The notes beneath the pieces were generated by a model, which was not told where the DNA came from, made no database searches, and saw only the letters and a list, made by a program, of their open reading frames with translations. This document shows, one piece after another, positions 53,738-64,000 of a stretch of 64,000 nt of DNA; the stretch's first letter is position 1, and each line of letters begins with the position of its first letter. This stretch comes from Helichrysum umbraculigerum. Its lineage: Eukaryota; Streptophyta; Magnoliopsida; Asterales; Asteraceae. Both the position numbers and the translations under genes were made by a program. The DNA is taken from NCBI GenBank assembly GCA_949592205.1, contig CATIUR010000011.1, positions 186,001-250,000 on the forward strand. The letters are read 5' to 3'.

Positions 53738-54670
53738 ATGTCTGCTTTACAAAAAGAGTTTAGTCACTTACAAATTCCCCTTGATGATATACTTTCTGCT
53801 ACAAACAACTTTGCTGATGAAAATCTCATAGCACAAGAAGAATTCAAAAAGATCTACAAAGGAAGACTCTTGCATTCAGAAAATTCGATTAATATAGTTG
53901 CGCGAAGGTTAGATCCCGAGTATGCTCAAGGAAACAAAGAGTTCATGACCGAGATTTCGATGCTTTCTAGTCTCAAGCATCAAAATCTGGTCTCTATTGT
54001 TGGGTTTTGTGAAGAAAATCACGAAAAGATCATTGTACACAAGTATGAAGTCAACGAAAGTCTTGACAAACATGTTAGTGGTTCAATGCTCACGTGGACG
54101 CAAAGATTGCGGATATGTGTTGGTGTAGCGCGTGCGTTGAGTTACATCCATTACGATGAGGAACGTGATTTTAGTGTGATACATCGTAACATCAAGTGTT
54201 CAAAAATTTTACTAGATGACAACTTCGAACCCAAGTTATCTGGTTTTGAACTCTCGATGAAAAATCCAAAAGCTCGAAGACACCGTCTTATCCTTGCTGA
54301 AGTTGTTGGCACGGTTGGGTATATCGATCCAGCATATGAAATCACTGGAGGTTTCAGTGTTAAGTCAGACGTGTTCTCATTAGGTGTTGTTTTATTCGAA
54401 GTCCTGTTTGGGCGAATTGCATCCGTTCCAAATGAGGATTATTGGTTTTTGGCACGATTGGCCAGATTACATTTTGAAGAGAAAAGGCTTGATGATATGA
54501 TTGATCCGGATCTACGGAAACAAATGGATATTCAGTCATTAAACATCTTGTCAGAAACAGCATATTTCTGTTTGAAGGAACATCGAACACAACGCCCAAA
54601 TATGGATCAGGTTGTTAGAAGACTTGAGAAAGCGTTGGATCTACAATACAAACGTGAAAATGCTGTATGA
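53738..54670 (+). CDS. Receptor-like protein kinase homologue, catalytically degenerate (pseudokinase)
   Basis: 310 residues in one exon covering a whole kinase domain (about 15-305) of the plant receptor-like cytoplasmic type. Landmarks: F-A-D-E-N-L-I at the start, E72 of helix C, W-T-Q-R-L at 120-124, G-T-V-G-Y-I-D-P-A-Y-E at 191-201, S-D-V-F-S-L-G-V-V at 210-218, R-P-N-M-D-Q-V near the end. The catalytic signatures are changed. The glycine loop reads I-A-Q-E-E-F-K-K-I (31-39). The VAIK-type Lys is Arg (R56). HRD is H-R-N (149-151). DFG is G-F-E (169-171). ATP binding and phosphotransfer are therefore unlikely, yet the frame is uninterrupted. It could be a scaffold-type pseudokinase or a young pseudogene. 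A possible downstream exon lies at 54780-54831. Confidence 0.82.
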   Translation: MSALQKEFSHLQIPLDDILSATNNFADENLIAQEEFKKIYKGRLLHSENSINIVARRLDPEYAQGNKEFMTEISMLSSLKHQNLVSIVGFCEENHEKIIVHKYEVNESLDKHVSGSMLTWTQRLRICVGVARALSYIHYDEERDFSVIHRNIKCSKILLDDNFEPKLSGFELSMKNPKARRHRLILAEVVGTVGYIDPAYEITGGFSVKSDVFSLGVVLFEVLFGRIASVPNEDYWFLARLARLHFEEKRLDDMIDPDLRKQMDIQSLNILSETAYFCLKEHRTQRPNMDQVVRRLEKALDLQYKRENAV

Positions 54671-55174
54671 CCAACCTTTCTTATAATCTGTTGTAGCCTC
54701 TCAACCATTTTCTATAATAAATTAACTAATACTGTACTAACTTATTTCCAATCGTATCTGCTGGAATTGATATCACAGGAATTATCAATGGTCGACGTTG
54801 AAATTAAAGATTCATCATCCGATCACCAGAAGGTAATATTATCTTATTTATAGAAGTTTTATTTTTTGGTAGCCACATCAGTACTTCATTTTGCATTAGT
54901 ATCTGCTGGTTTGGGTTTCGAGTTTGGTTTAGGTTTCATGTTCTTTGGAACTTCTTAATTTAAGCTTTGGATATGGTTTCACCTCTAGTATCTTGTTGTG
55001 GTTTTTTTCTTTTCCTTATAAAATCAACGGTTAGGAAAAAAAAAAGATTTTGCTCTATGTTTAAGAGTTGATTTATGCGTTAGAAGGTTGTAAATTAAGG
55101 TGGTTGAGAGAAGTTATATTTATGGGTAGATGGTTATTATTAAGGTACAAACATTCAATGTGTGTGTCTATGTA
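54671..55174. other. 3' flank of the pseudokinase
   Basis: 54780-54831 reads as a short open stretch (E-L-S-M-V-D-V-E-I-K-D-S-S-S-D-H-Q-K) between an acceptor-like CAG and donor-like GTAATA, so it may be a further exon. Remainder AT-rich. Confidence 0.35.
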
Positions 55175-55440
55175 CACTACTACAAAAAAGTGTATAGGAA
55201 CCCCTATAAGAAACCTGTTTTTTGTGGAGTGTGACAAAACCGATTCCTTAGGTGGATAAGAACCGGTTTTATGAATTCGCGAAGCGGAAACCGGTTTATA
55301 AAATAAAACCGGTCCCTTTGATGGACAAAAGAAACCTGTTTTTTAAAAAACCGGTCTCTAACTAAAGGAACCTGTTTTTGCAATAAAACCGGTCCCTTTG
55401 ATGGACAAAAGAAACCTGTTTTTTAACTAAAGGTTGTTTA
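55175..55440. mobile_element. Truncated CACTA-type end
   Basis: Starts CACTACTACAAAAAAGTG. The subterminal repeats AAACCGGT and GAAACCTG occur in both orientations, with two near-identical units containing GGTCCCTTTGATGGACAAAA. No matching right end found. Confidence 0.6.
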
Positions 55441-55499
55441 GAAGCTGTTTAAATTGTCATTGGGCATTTCGAAATTTTTACGTAGCTTTCACGATCTTT

Positions 55500-55556
55500 T
55501 AGTTGTGAGGTAATTACTTTATGCCCCCCACGCCTCAATTTTCTGGATCCGCCACT
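55500..55556. mobile_element. Orphan right end of a hAT element
   Basis: Reversed end CAGTGGCGGATCCAGAAAAT followed by GGGGGGCATAAA, the same family as the hAT at 14195-41989. No left end or duplication found. Confidence 0.6.
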
Positions 55557-55899
55557 GGCGACTAATATACACCGAGTACTTTAAATATGGAAGAGAATAA
55601 ATCTTTATCAAAACAAAGTAGTAGCCTAAGAGGTAAGAATATGATGGGGACGGTGGGTTTACTTTCAGTTACGGTTCGCCATTTTTTATTGTATACATCC
55701 ATTTCCAAGTTGATCTTTTTTCAAGTTAAATAAGCTGTTTTATAGTTCCATGTTATAAATATAAATATTTTTCTATTTCCAATTATATCAGTATACACAT
55801 TGATCGAACTTCCTGTTACTTCCCTTACATCGAAGTTTATAATTTCCCGATTAATTTTCTGGAACTACTATTTTACTTTTAATCATTAATGTGTTTTAT

Positions 55900-57250
55900 A
55901 GAACTTTAGAAGTTATGACATTTATCTAACCAAAAAATATAGAAACATTTATAGAGCGCAAGATGGTACTGGTGATACATTAAGGCAAGTACATGCTTTG
56001 ACAGACGTTGAATTGATAGAGAAGCATGATTGGATCACTTTCGATAAACAACTTTATGGAAGAAGAGGAAATTACTATTATTTGGCTTCGTGCTCCATCC
56101 TGAGAAACTGACTAATTTGAAAAGGGAATACTTTTCAAACAGATGTTGGATTATAGTTACAGAACCAAGCTGAGCATGTGCCAAACATTTGAACTAAGAA
56201 AGCAGGAAAACTTTAAGACATATTAAATAATAGGTATGTTTTTCTTCTGATTTTTACCTCTTATTTCAAGAATCTTTATGTGTCATCTCCTTTTAGTTTG
56301 GTTTTGTATGCCATTTTCTGCATAAAGCTAAATACATCAGCTTATTCTCTTTTATATAGTAATTTTCTGTAAGATTTTGTATAATTCTTCACTAATACTA
56401 CATCAAAGAAAGTTATAGAAGCATTACTATATAACTATTGAGGCTAGATCACAATGGCATAGGTTTAATTACATGTGAGACTTGTGCCTATTTGAATGTC
56501 CCCCTTTTGGTCATTATCTATTCGAAAAATGTTATTGTTTGTTGCTGCATATCCAGTATGGCATCTTGATGAGTATCTTGGCAACAAATGACATCATGCT
56601 GGGTTGGTGAGCCGGTATGTCTCCCAGAAGCAACATCTCATATTGAGGTATCTAAGGTCACCATGCTTGATTGTGAATGGAAGCCTAATTATGAGAAAGA
56701 TCATAAGACCAACAAGGTAATTATAAATTCTTTTATTAAAATACCCTATTTTCCCTGGGAGTGGACCCAGTTACCTAATCGTGACCGAATACATGCCATA
56801 TATGCTTCAATGAAAAAAGGCATGAAAGTGATGTCATTTATAAGTTGAGTTTAATAGACAAATGGTTTTTTACTCATTTTAAGGAATTTCTAGATGTTGA
56901 AGAATATATTTCAACTAAAAACTTATCCGATCTGATAAAAATGAGTTTTAAGAAGTAAAGAAGAGAGGACATAGTGATATAAAATTAGCATATGCTACAA
57001 CTTCAACAGAGAAAGAAGTTGAGTTAGCTCGGTTGGCTTTAGGAGTACTCCTACTTAGATACGTGTTGATACATGTGCTGCTGAGTTTGAGGCTGACAGT
57101 CCTTACTTTACTGATCTTATGATTATGTGTGTGCATCAGCGCCCACTAAAAGGAAGAAGATTTAGGGTGGTGGACCAAATCGGCTTGGTCAAGGGATTGA
57201 ATCTGATTATTGATGTTTCCATGCTTCATTTACACTTCAGGTCTGTTCAT
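55900..57250 (+). other. Coding-like but interrupted stretch, unknown
   Basis: Scattered open segments (55950-56105, 56588-56715, 56970-57160) with exon-like composition but stops between them. I cannot place them in a family. They may be remains of a gene linked to the upstream kinase or of a transposon. Confidence 0.3.
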
Positions 57251-58499
57251 TGCTTCAGTTGATTACTATGCTTGAATGGGAGTTGAAGTGACAAGATGGA
57301 TTGAATGAGTTCGGGTTGAAAACAGGGGTCATCTTTAGTGCGGGTTGACTTTGGTTGGTCCACAAACTTCATGTGTCAAGGTTTTAAATTAACCATCCAT
57401 TAATTATTATTACCAAACCATATTATTATAACAAATAATATTAATTCTTGCACAGAACTATTGCGGAAGTTGTACAACACTAATGATAGAATTTTGGTGA
57501 CTCTCAAACCATTATTCCCTGTGACCAAATTTTGAATAAACATTCCCTACTTGACCCCTTTGGGCATTTGACCCGTTTGAGATAGATAAAATAACGATCC
57601 CTGTGAATCGTTCAAAGTGATTTTGCTAGCGTTGGTGGTCCAAGTAAATCGTTCAGAGTAACGATCCCTGTGTCTATTATCTATCATTTGAAAGGATGAA
57701 GTTGCAAGTTTTGAATTAATACGTCATGTTACTCAATATCTTGAGGTAGATGCTTTGAAAATCTACAAGCTGTTGTGAGCAATTATATATGACAATGTAC
57801 AGGTTAATTTTTTTTTTATTTATTTTGTAATTACGTATTGGATCCTCTTTTACTTCATTTGGCGAAATAACAAGATATTTCACTTATTTAGGCTTTCACA
57901 ACCAATTCACCTTTTTCCCAACTTTTCAGTTTGTTGAATGAGGTATTAGTTTTTAATCTTTAGTTAACTATTTATGTTCCGATACCGAATCACTTTGATA
58001 TGCTAGCTGTTTCCACAAGTTTCTTAAGTTGTTGAATACAATATTATTTTTTAGTATTATTATTTTTATTCTAGCTCTATAGAGGGTTCATGCCAATTAT
58101 TTTATCGTAAATTTTAATGTTTTGTATGCTATACATCTCAACACTGTTTGACAAGAAGATAAGTTGTGTACATAATAATATGACTATTTGTCAAGACACT
58201 TGTCGTACTCAAGTTGACATTGCTATAATTTTTAGTTCACCAAATTTTTTTAAAACACATTCAATATTTCGTAGTAAAACATCTTTGAAGTAAAATTTTA
58301 CGAATGCGCTATAATTGTATCAACCCACATTTTTGTTATGCTATCAAGTAGTATATCTGTGTAAGTGCCATGCATACATATTTTTATTTTGATATTATAT
58401 ATATTTAAGATTTAAGATAATTGATATTTGAATAAGATATTTAATGATTTATAAGAAGCACTTTTATAGTATTTGTTAATGAAGGAAAAGGGGCGGGGA
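57251..58499. other. AT-rich intergenic stretch
   Basis: No gene, terminal repeat or microsatellite recognised. Confidence 0.5.
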
Positions 58500-59209
58500 T
58501 AAAGGGACCATGGGTATAATTGTGAAGTTAAAATTTGAATACTTATAACCTGACTAAAATGTTAAAACTCAAACAACCAAATGTTCCGAATCCTATATAA
58601 TATAATCATATATTAATATGATGTACTTATAACCTGACTAAAATTGTATCAACCTGACATTAATGTGATCCTATATAATTTAATCATACATACATATTCC
58701 AGATCATATACATATAACCTGACTAAAATGTAAAAACTCAAACAAGCAACGGTTCTCAAGTCAAAGTAAGGGTTACTTTCAGAGTGTCAGGCCAGTTCTT
58801 AGTGTTTAGGTACAATCACTTACCCATTATATTGTGCTTACGTGGTTTAGGTATATCGTCACATCTCCACAAATGCACTTGAGTCTTTACTATGAATCAC
58901 ATCGTCTATACAAGAAGTAGTCAACAATAATATTGATTACACTACCGATATCATAATTACACCTTTAGTAAAACAACTTTTGCTAGCAATTGGCATGGAA
59001 AATAAGATGTTAAATTTGCAAAGTTGGCCTGTTCCAAGTAACACAACGCTAATCTTGATCGTATTAATCATATAGAACACTACAAAATTTGTTTTAACGT
59101 ACCTTCGTTTGGTAGTATCGTTTTTAAATAATATTTAACTATTAACACAATATAATCTGTTGTAAAAATTTCTTGAGTTAGCCCGCGAATTTCGCGGGTT
59201 ATGATCTAG
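58500..59209 (+). mobile_element. Helitron 3' portion
   Basis: The 3' end shows the Helitron signature: hairpin CCCGCGAATTTCGCGGG at 59182-59198, then TTATGAT and CTAG at 59206-59209, followed by host T. Upstream, three tandem copies of ACTTATAACCTGACTAAAAT lie at 58540-58735. The 5' TC end is uncertain; TCCTATATAAT at 58591 or 58672 are candidates. Confidence 0.65.
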
Positions 59210-60230
59210 TTAATTAATAATAAGAATACAAAAAACGTTGTCAAAATATATAATTTCATTCCACGCGACAATTGATCAAAAGACAACACAATTGATGACA
59301 AAGAAGCATGAAATATTTGATGAAACAAAAACTGGTATGTTGTTATACTGAGTATGTTGTTATAACTTTCTTAATTCTCAAACACCTGTAAAAATCGTCA
59401 GACATGATAATAGCAAAGATCAAAGTTATTTAGTATAAAGTATCAAATCAAATACGTATACAACTGATAAAAGAAATTTAAATAACAATAACAACTAAAT
59501 TTTTGGTATGTACATAACTTTTGTAACAATAAATTAGGAAATAACTTTTGTAACTAAGTTGGACCTGATTGGTGCATGTACGTATTTAGTTAACTTATTC
59601 TTTTGGTGATTGGTGCATGTACGTATTTAGGGATCTCTAAAAGTTCACCTCCTCAATTCGATGATCTGCCTTTCAAATATGTTATCCAACTTCTTTAATG
59701 CAATCATCACTTCATACTACACCATCTACATGATTAAGACAAATAAATCAGCTAAAAAATATTATCAATTAGATTATTAATTGTACAACGCCACCAAACA
59801 AAGATAATCTAGAATCAATTATTATCATGCATGATAATTAAAACGATTATAAGAGAACTTATTTTTGCTTAAGCATGCTAAGTGAACGATTTTGTTTATC
59901 TATGTGTGTATATATATCTTTTTATTGTTAAGTTACATAAGTGTTTGGTTAGATTCAATGATAGCATTGTATGACGTATAATTAAAATATTTGATATTAA
60001 TTAATAAATTAAAATTAATTTCATTATCTGAAATTATGATCAGCTTGAAGCAATCCAACATATCGTGGACTCTTTTTGTTCTTATATTATAATACCGAGG
60101 GATTTTTATAAGATTAAGAATTAAATAATTTAACAATTTGTTAATTGTAATTATAGGAGTTTGCCATGTGTTATTGTTGCCTACGTGGCAAATCCTGAAG
60201 CCATCTTTACTACTTGCTTAGTATATACAT

Positions 60231-60234
<4 letters not shown>
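59210..60234. other. AT-rich intergenic stretch
   Basis: No gene supported. GTGATTGGTGCATGTACGT-like phrases are repeated at about 59565 and 59605. Confidence 0.5.

Positions 60235-60319
<85 letters not shown>
60235..60319. repeat. (AT)n microsatellite
   Basis: About 42 AT units. 60340-60530 beyond it has CTCGAGCTC-type words and ends CATTCACATCCCTA, resembling the right end of a hAT MITE whose left end is lost. Confidence 0.9.
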
Positions 60320-60325
<6 letters not shown>

Positions 60326-61099
60326 TAATATTATATAAAAATGATAGGCTTGATTTGGCTCGTGAGCCTATTTGAACTCGATATAAAAAGCTCGAGCTCA
60401 GGCTCATTGTATAAACGAGCTTCAAAATATGTTCAAGCTCGACGTATAAGCTTGATTCGAATCGAACTTTTAACGAGTTAAGTTCGAGTAGCTCGCACGC
60501 TAACTCGTCTCATTCACATCCCTACTTAAGAATGTTCTCTTAAAACAGATCTCCAAAGGTACAACGTCGGAAGCAACTTAACTGTTAGACGTGAACAACT
60601 TGCCTGAAAATGTGGCGTGATTAATTTCAAAAAGCTTAGTTGTGTTTTAGTTGTGTCTGCTCTATATTTTTACTTGCTCATGTTCTAATTAATCAAAGAG
60701 GACGAGATGGCTGTCATTTATAGAGCAGCCTTAATGGAAATCATTGACATTATTTTATGAATCATTAAACATCATAATTATAAGTAAGATGAAAAGCTTA
60801 TAACTGAAAAGAAGTTGAAAAATCTCCAACAGAAACAGGTTAGCCTTGTCACCTGACTCATCTGCTGCTTTTGTGTTTCTTAAAAGTAAATTAACGGACG
60901 GATAGGTCCATTAAAAGTAAACACAAATCTTTTATTAAATTAAGTGAAAATGAACACTATTCATCAATATAGGAATGGAATTTATGTTTGCAAAACCAGA
61001 TTAAACAACTAAAAGTAAACTACTGAAGTCATACGCCGGTGAAAGAAAATTAACGGTTTACAAAACAAAATTAAACAACTTAAATAAAATTATTACAAT

Positions 61100-61542
61100 C
61101 ACTACAACAAATATGTCATTTATCCACACTCTTTAAAAATTTGTGGAGAATATGTAAATTTATTCACACTTATAAGTGTAGAAAAATTTGTTACGTCAAT
61201 AAGTGTGGAAATTATTACAATCTTCACATATATAAGTGTGGGAAAAAAAGTTAACACTTAAAAGTGTTGAGAAATAATAACTTTTCAACACTTAAAAGTG
61301 TGAAAAAAATTTTGTAACACCCAATTTATCCACACTTCTCTTGTGTTGGAAATTCATGTGTTACAAATTTTATTTCACACTTTTAAGTGTTGAAAAGTTG
61401 TAAGTTCTTCACACTTTTAAGTGTGAGCTTCTTTTTCTTACATATATAAATATATATATAAGTGTGGAAAATCTTATAAGTTTTACACACTTTTTAAAAG
61501 TGTGGAGAAAAAAGTGTAGAAAAGTGACATTTTTTTGTAGTA
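61100..61542. mobile_element. CACTA-type MITE
   Basis: Left end CACTACAACAAATATGTCA, right end reversed TACTACAAAAAAATGTCAC (last base changed), with duplication AAT at 61097-61099 and 61543-61545. The body is filled with CACACTT/AAGTGTG words in both orientations, able to fold into many short stems. Confidence 0.8.
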
Positions 61543-61626
61543 AATTAGCTTAAATGTCAATAAAAAAGTGATTATGATAGAATTGAAGTTCTAAAAAATA
61601 AATAACATAAGATTATGTTTATAGAG

Positions 61627-61925
61627 TAAGGTTCAAATGAGTACAACATTTTTTAGTGAGAATGGGGGAATCAACCAGAATATGTCATGTGTCACTTTTT
61701 TCCCTTTCCTCCACATTTTTAAAAATTAAATATCTCTCAAACGGTAAGTCAAAAAATCATAAAAACTGCACCATAATAATCAGCGTTTTATTCTCTTCAA
61801 TTAGAGATGTGACAAGATATACTTTCGATAAACTTTTTTTTTTTTCATTTTTCGATGGGTTTTGAAAAAAATTAACACATGTGTTACCGTTTGAGTAACA
61901 CATGTGTTACCGTCGGTTAATAACT
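61627..61925. mobile_element. Single arm of a MULE related to 49106-50114
   Basis: GTTCAAATGAGTA, ATTCTCTTCAATTAGAGATGT and ACAAGATATACTTTCGA match the terminal repeat of the 49106 element. They are followed by paired TAACACATGTGTTACCG palindromes. The opposite arm is missing. Confidence 0.65.
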
Positions 61926-63269
61926 AAATATTAACCGTCATACTAATTGAAAATATTAACCGTCCAAAATAGCATATCTTAAAATTAAAATAAATAATTA
62001 AATGTTAATTTTACATAGGAATCGATAATTATTGATTTATTGGATTAGATTTTTCCTGATTTGTTATGCACTCTTACTAATTGAAACATAAATTATCTCT
62101 TAATATCAACTGAGTACCACTTATAAATAGTAAGTGTTTTGTATTTTTGTGACTTATATCTATAAATAAATAATTATACATTGTAAAGTTCTATGTAAGT
62201 AGACTAAGTGGTGATTAGTATGAATTTAAAGCTAATAAGTTGGTGACAATGCAAGTTCAATTCTTTGCTACTATATTCTTTCTCCAGATTTTTCTCTTTT
62301 ATCTTTTCATAATTGATTTATTTACTATAATTATTTGTTTTTGTTTCTAAAAAGTCATTTGGACTTTAGTTTTTAATTTTGTTACGATTATCACACAAAA
62401 AGCATTATATATATAAGTGGTACTCAATTGATATTAAGAGATAATATATTGTATCTTATATAACTATTCATATTTTATAAGATAAATTTATATACATTAT
62501 TACAATGAATACAACTCAAACTTGAATATTTGTACGGTCATTTGAAACATTTGTTCCATTTTGTTTTTTTTTCAAAAGCATGTAGACTTCATGTTAGAGT
62601 TTTCTTACTTTATCTCACAAAATAATAATTGTTGAATATTTTTATATTTATATTATCTATATATGAATGTTGAATTGACATATATATGTTATAGTTTTTA
62701 GAGTTATTCACTTATCTTTTATGACGGCAATTATTTACACATAATCACCATGAATCTATTTACATCTTCTTCAAGTGCAATGTAAACTCACAACCCAGTA
62801 TTTACAAGATAACCTCAATACCGTTAGGTTAAAGAGCATTTGATTTACAATAAACTATTATACAACTAAATTGATCCATATGATAAGTTATTGCGTCGCG
62901 AAGCGTGGGCAAATAAACCTTGTTTACATTCCTTTCACAATATGAATAGTTCTCGTACATATTGTTATATTTACATTTATGTATTAGTATGTATATTTGA
63001 AAAATCATTTGTATATACATGCAGGTAACTTGTTTTATGGTTTGCGGGTTAGGTATACCTGCAGATAAAAGTGGGTATACACAAACCGCCCACGACCCGC
63101 TAACGGGTATAACTTTTAACCCATGTCCTTACATATATGTGGGTAAGTTTTCATGGGTTTACCCACCCGCAATCTCCCAGGTGCCGATGGGTAGCCGGGT
63201 TTTCCTCACCAATTGCCATCCGTACATCAAACAAAAACTAAACCACGCTGTATAATAGAAGGCATGCAT

Positions 63270-63299
<30 letters not shown>
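61926..63299. other. AT-rich intergenic stretch
   Basis: No gene supported. A short (AT)n(AC)n microsatellite lies at 63271-63300. Degenerate GGGTA/TACCC words at 63045-63200 suggest another GC-biased MITE remnant. Confidence 0.45.
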
Positions 63300-63300
<1 letters not shown>

Positions 63301-63307
63301 TATCTAT

Positions 63308-63717
63308 TAGTGTTGTAAAAGTCGGCTAACTAGTCGGGTTTTAGGACTAATAGGCCTAAATCGGGTTAAAAAGTCTGTCAATGAGTCAAAGTCGGATTTA
63401 GTTGGGGATTAGTCAGATATACTAAGTCAAAGTTGGATTTAATAGGTCAAAAGCGGTCAAGTCGGTCAAAGTTGGTCAAAATTAGTCAAAATCGGTCAAA
63501 GTCAAAGTCTAAATTATGTTTCTAGATAATTTTGTTGAAGTTTGTGTTTGTTTATTTTACGGTTCTCTTATATGTTTGTACATATATTTTTTAAATTTAT
63601 TATTTAATTGTTATAAAAGTGCAATCCGATTAATCCTTGATTAGTCCCCGATTTGATCGATTAGTCTCTACAAGGTCCCAGCTGACTGGTCCCCGACTAG
63701 CGACTTTTACAACCTTG
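63308..63717. mobile_element. hAT-type MITE rich in GTCAA words
   Basis: Ends TAGTGTTGTAAAAGTCG and (reversed) CAAGGTTGTAAAAGTCG. The 8-bp flanks CTATCTAT (63300-63307) and CTATCTTT (63718-63725) match at 7 of 8. The left half has about ten GTCAAA words (W-box core TTGAC on the other strand). Confidence 0.75.
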
Positions 63718-63726
63718 CTATCTTTA

Positions 63727-64000
63727 TGTCGCACCCCTGAAAATGTGCAGCGGAAGCAAGTACAGGCGCAACTAATCAATATCATTACACATAGTTATAT
63801 TGAACGACCTGTATATGCGTCGTTTGAAAACAGTTCAAAAATAATACATTGATTTCTAGAATGTTTACATCAATCTGCGAGTTCGCAACTAAGCCTAGAG
63901 ATTCTAATACATAACTACTATTACAAAAATAGTAATGCAGAAAAATCTCTTGTGTTTGTAAAACATGCGACTCGAGCTACTACTTCCCCATAAAAGCAGT
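63727..64000 (-). mobile_element. Partial gypsy-type LTR running off the window
   Basis: Starts TGTCGCACCCCTGAAAATG with a GCAGCGGAAGC phrase, in the same layout as the 3' ends of the solo LTR (GTTTAGCGGAAGCG) and the Tekay LTR (GTTTGCGGAAGC). It is a third related LTR family on the minus strand. Confidence 0.6.

Overview
The window is plant nuclear DNA: AT-rich, intron-bearing genes, TATA-driven small genes and very dense class I and class II transposons. The Tekay/Del-type Ty3-gypsy elements with 3.3 kb LTRs, and the kinase and phloem-protein-2-like gene relics, would suit a eudicot, most likely Asteraceae (daisy family). That assignment is inference from sequence style, not a search result.

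Layout. 1-4.6 kb holds a decayed phloem-protein-2-like (PP2) gene hit by two small LTR retroelements: a TRIM-like element (TSD GCTTT) and a copia deletion derivative (TSD TTCAA). 4.97-8.06 kb is a three-exon gene of unknown function on the minus strand. Its large intron carries a hAT element that itself contains another hAT and a MULE-type MITE. 8-13 kb is intergenic with MITEs of four superfamilies. From 13.2 to 51.3 kb lies a tandem array of a small unknown gene (intact copies at 13.2, 42.9 and 45.2 kb, with relics at 50.4-51.3 kb).

Between copies A and B sits a Russian-doll insertion of about 27.8 kb: a hAT element (14195-41989, TSD CCAATAGC) contains a PIF/Harbinger-like element (14536-41634, TSD TTA). 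That element carries a broken Myb/SANT gene, the gene is split by a solo LTR (15555-40467, TSD TTTTG), and the LTR is split by a tandem LTR-int-LTR-int-LTR Tekay element (16913-39213, TSD TTTGT). A probable older hAT forms a fifth, outermost layer. The neighbouring duplicate at 44.0 kb preserves the unoccupied site.

45.7-52 kb holds a CACTA element, a Stowaway, a long-TIR MULE with CACATGTG palindromes, and microsatellites. 53.7-54.7 kb holds an intact reading frame for a receptor-like protein kinase that has lost its canonical catalytic residues (pseudokinase). 55-64 kb is mostly TE debris: a CACTA end, a hAT end, a Helitron 3' end, a CACTA MITE, a MULE arm, a hAT MITE rich in GTCAA, and an LTR running off the right edge.

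The most interesting signals are these. (1) The solo LTR has a run of about 13 hairpins whose stem sequences change in compensatory fashion, with related hairpins in the Tekay LTRs. (2) The tandem Tekay element has a middle LTR whose variants fit a crossover between the outer two. (3) Both Tekay copies have an intact 1524-codon gag-pol but lack the motif A aspartate of reverse transcriptase. (4) Both copies carry an extra 259-codon sense ORF ahead of gag. (5) The array paralogs act as internal empty-site controls, and one paralog has gained a MITE and lost its TATA region. No RNA genes or CRISPR arrays were seen. All boundaries were read by eye.
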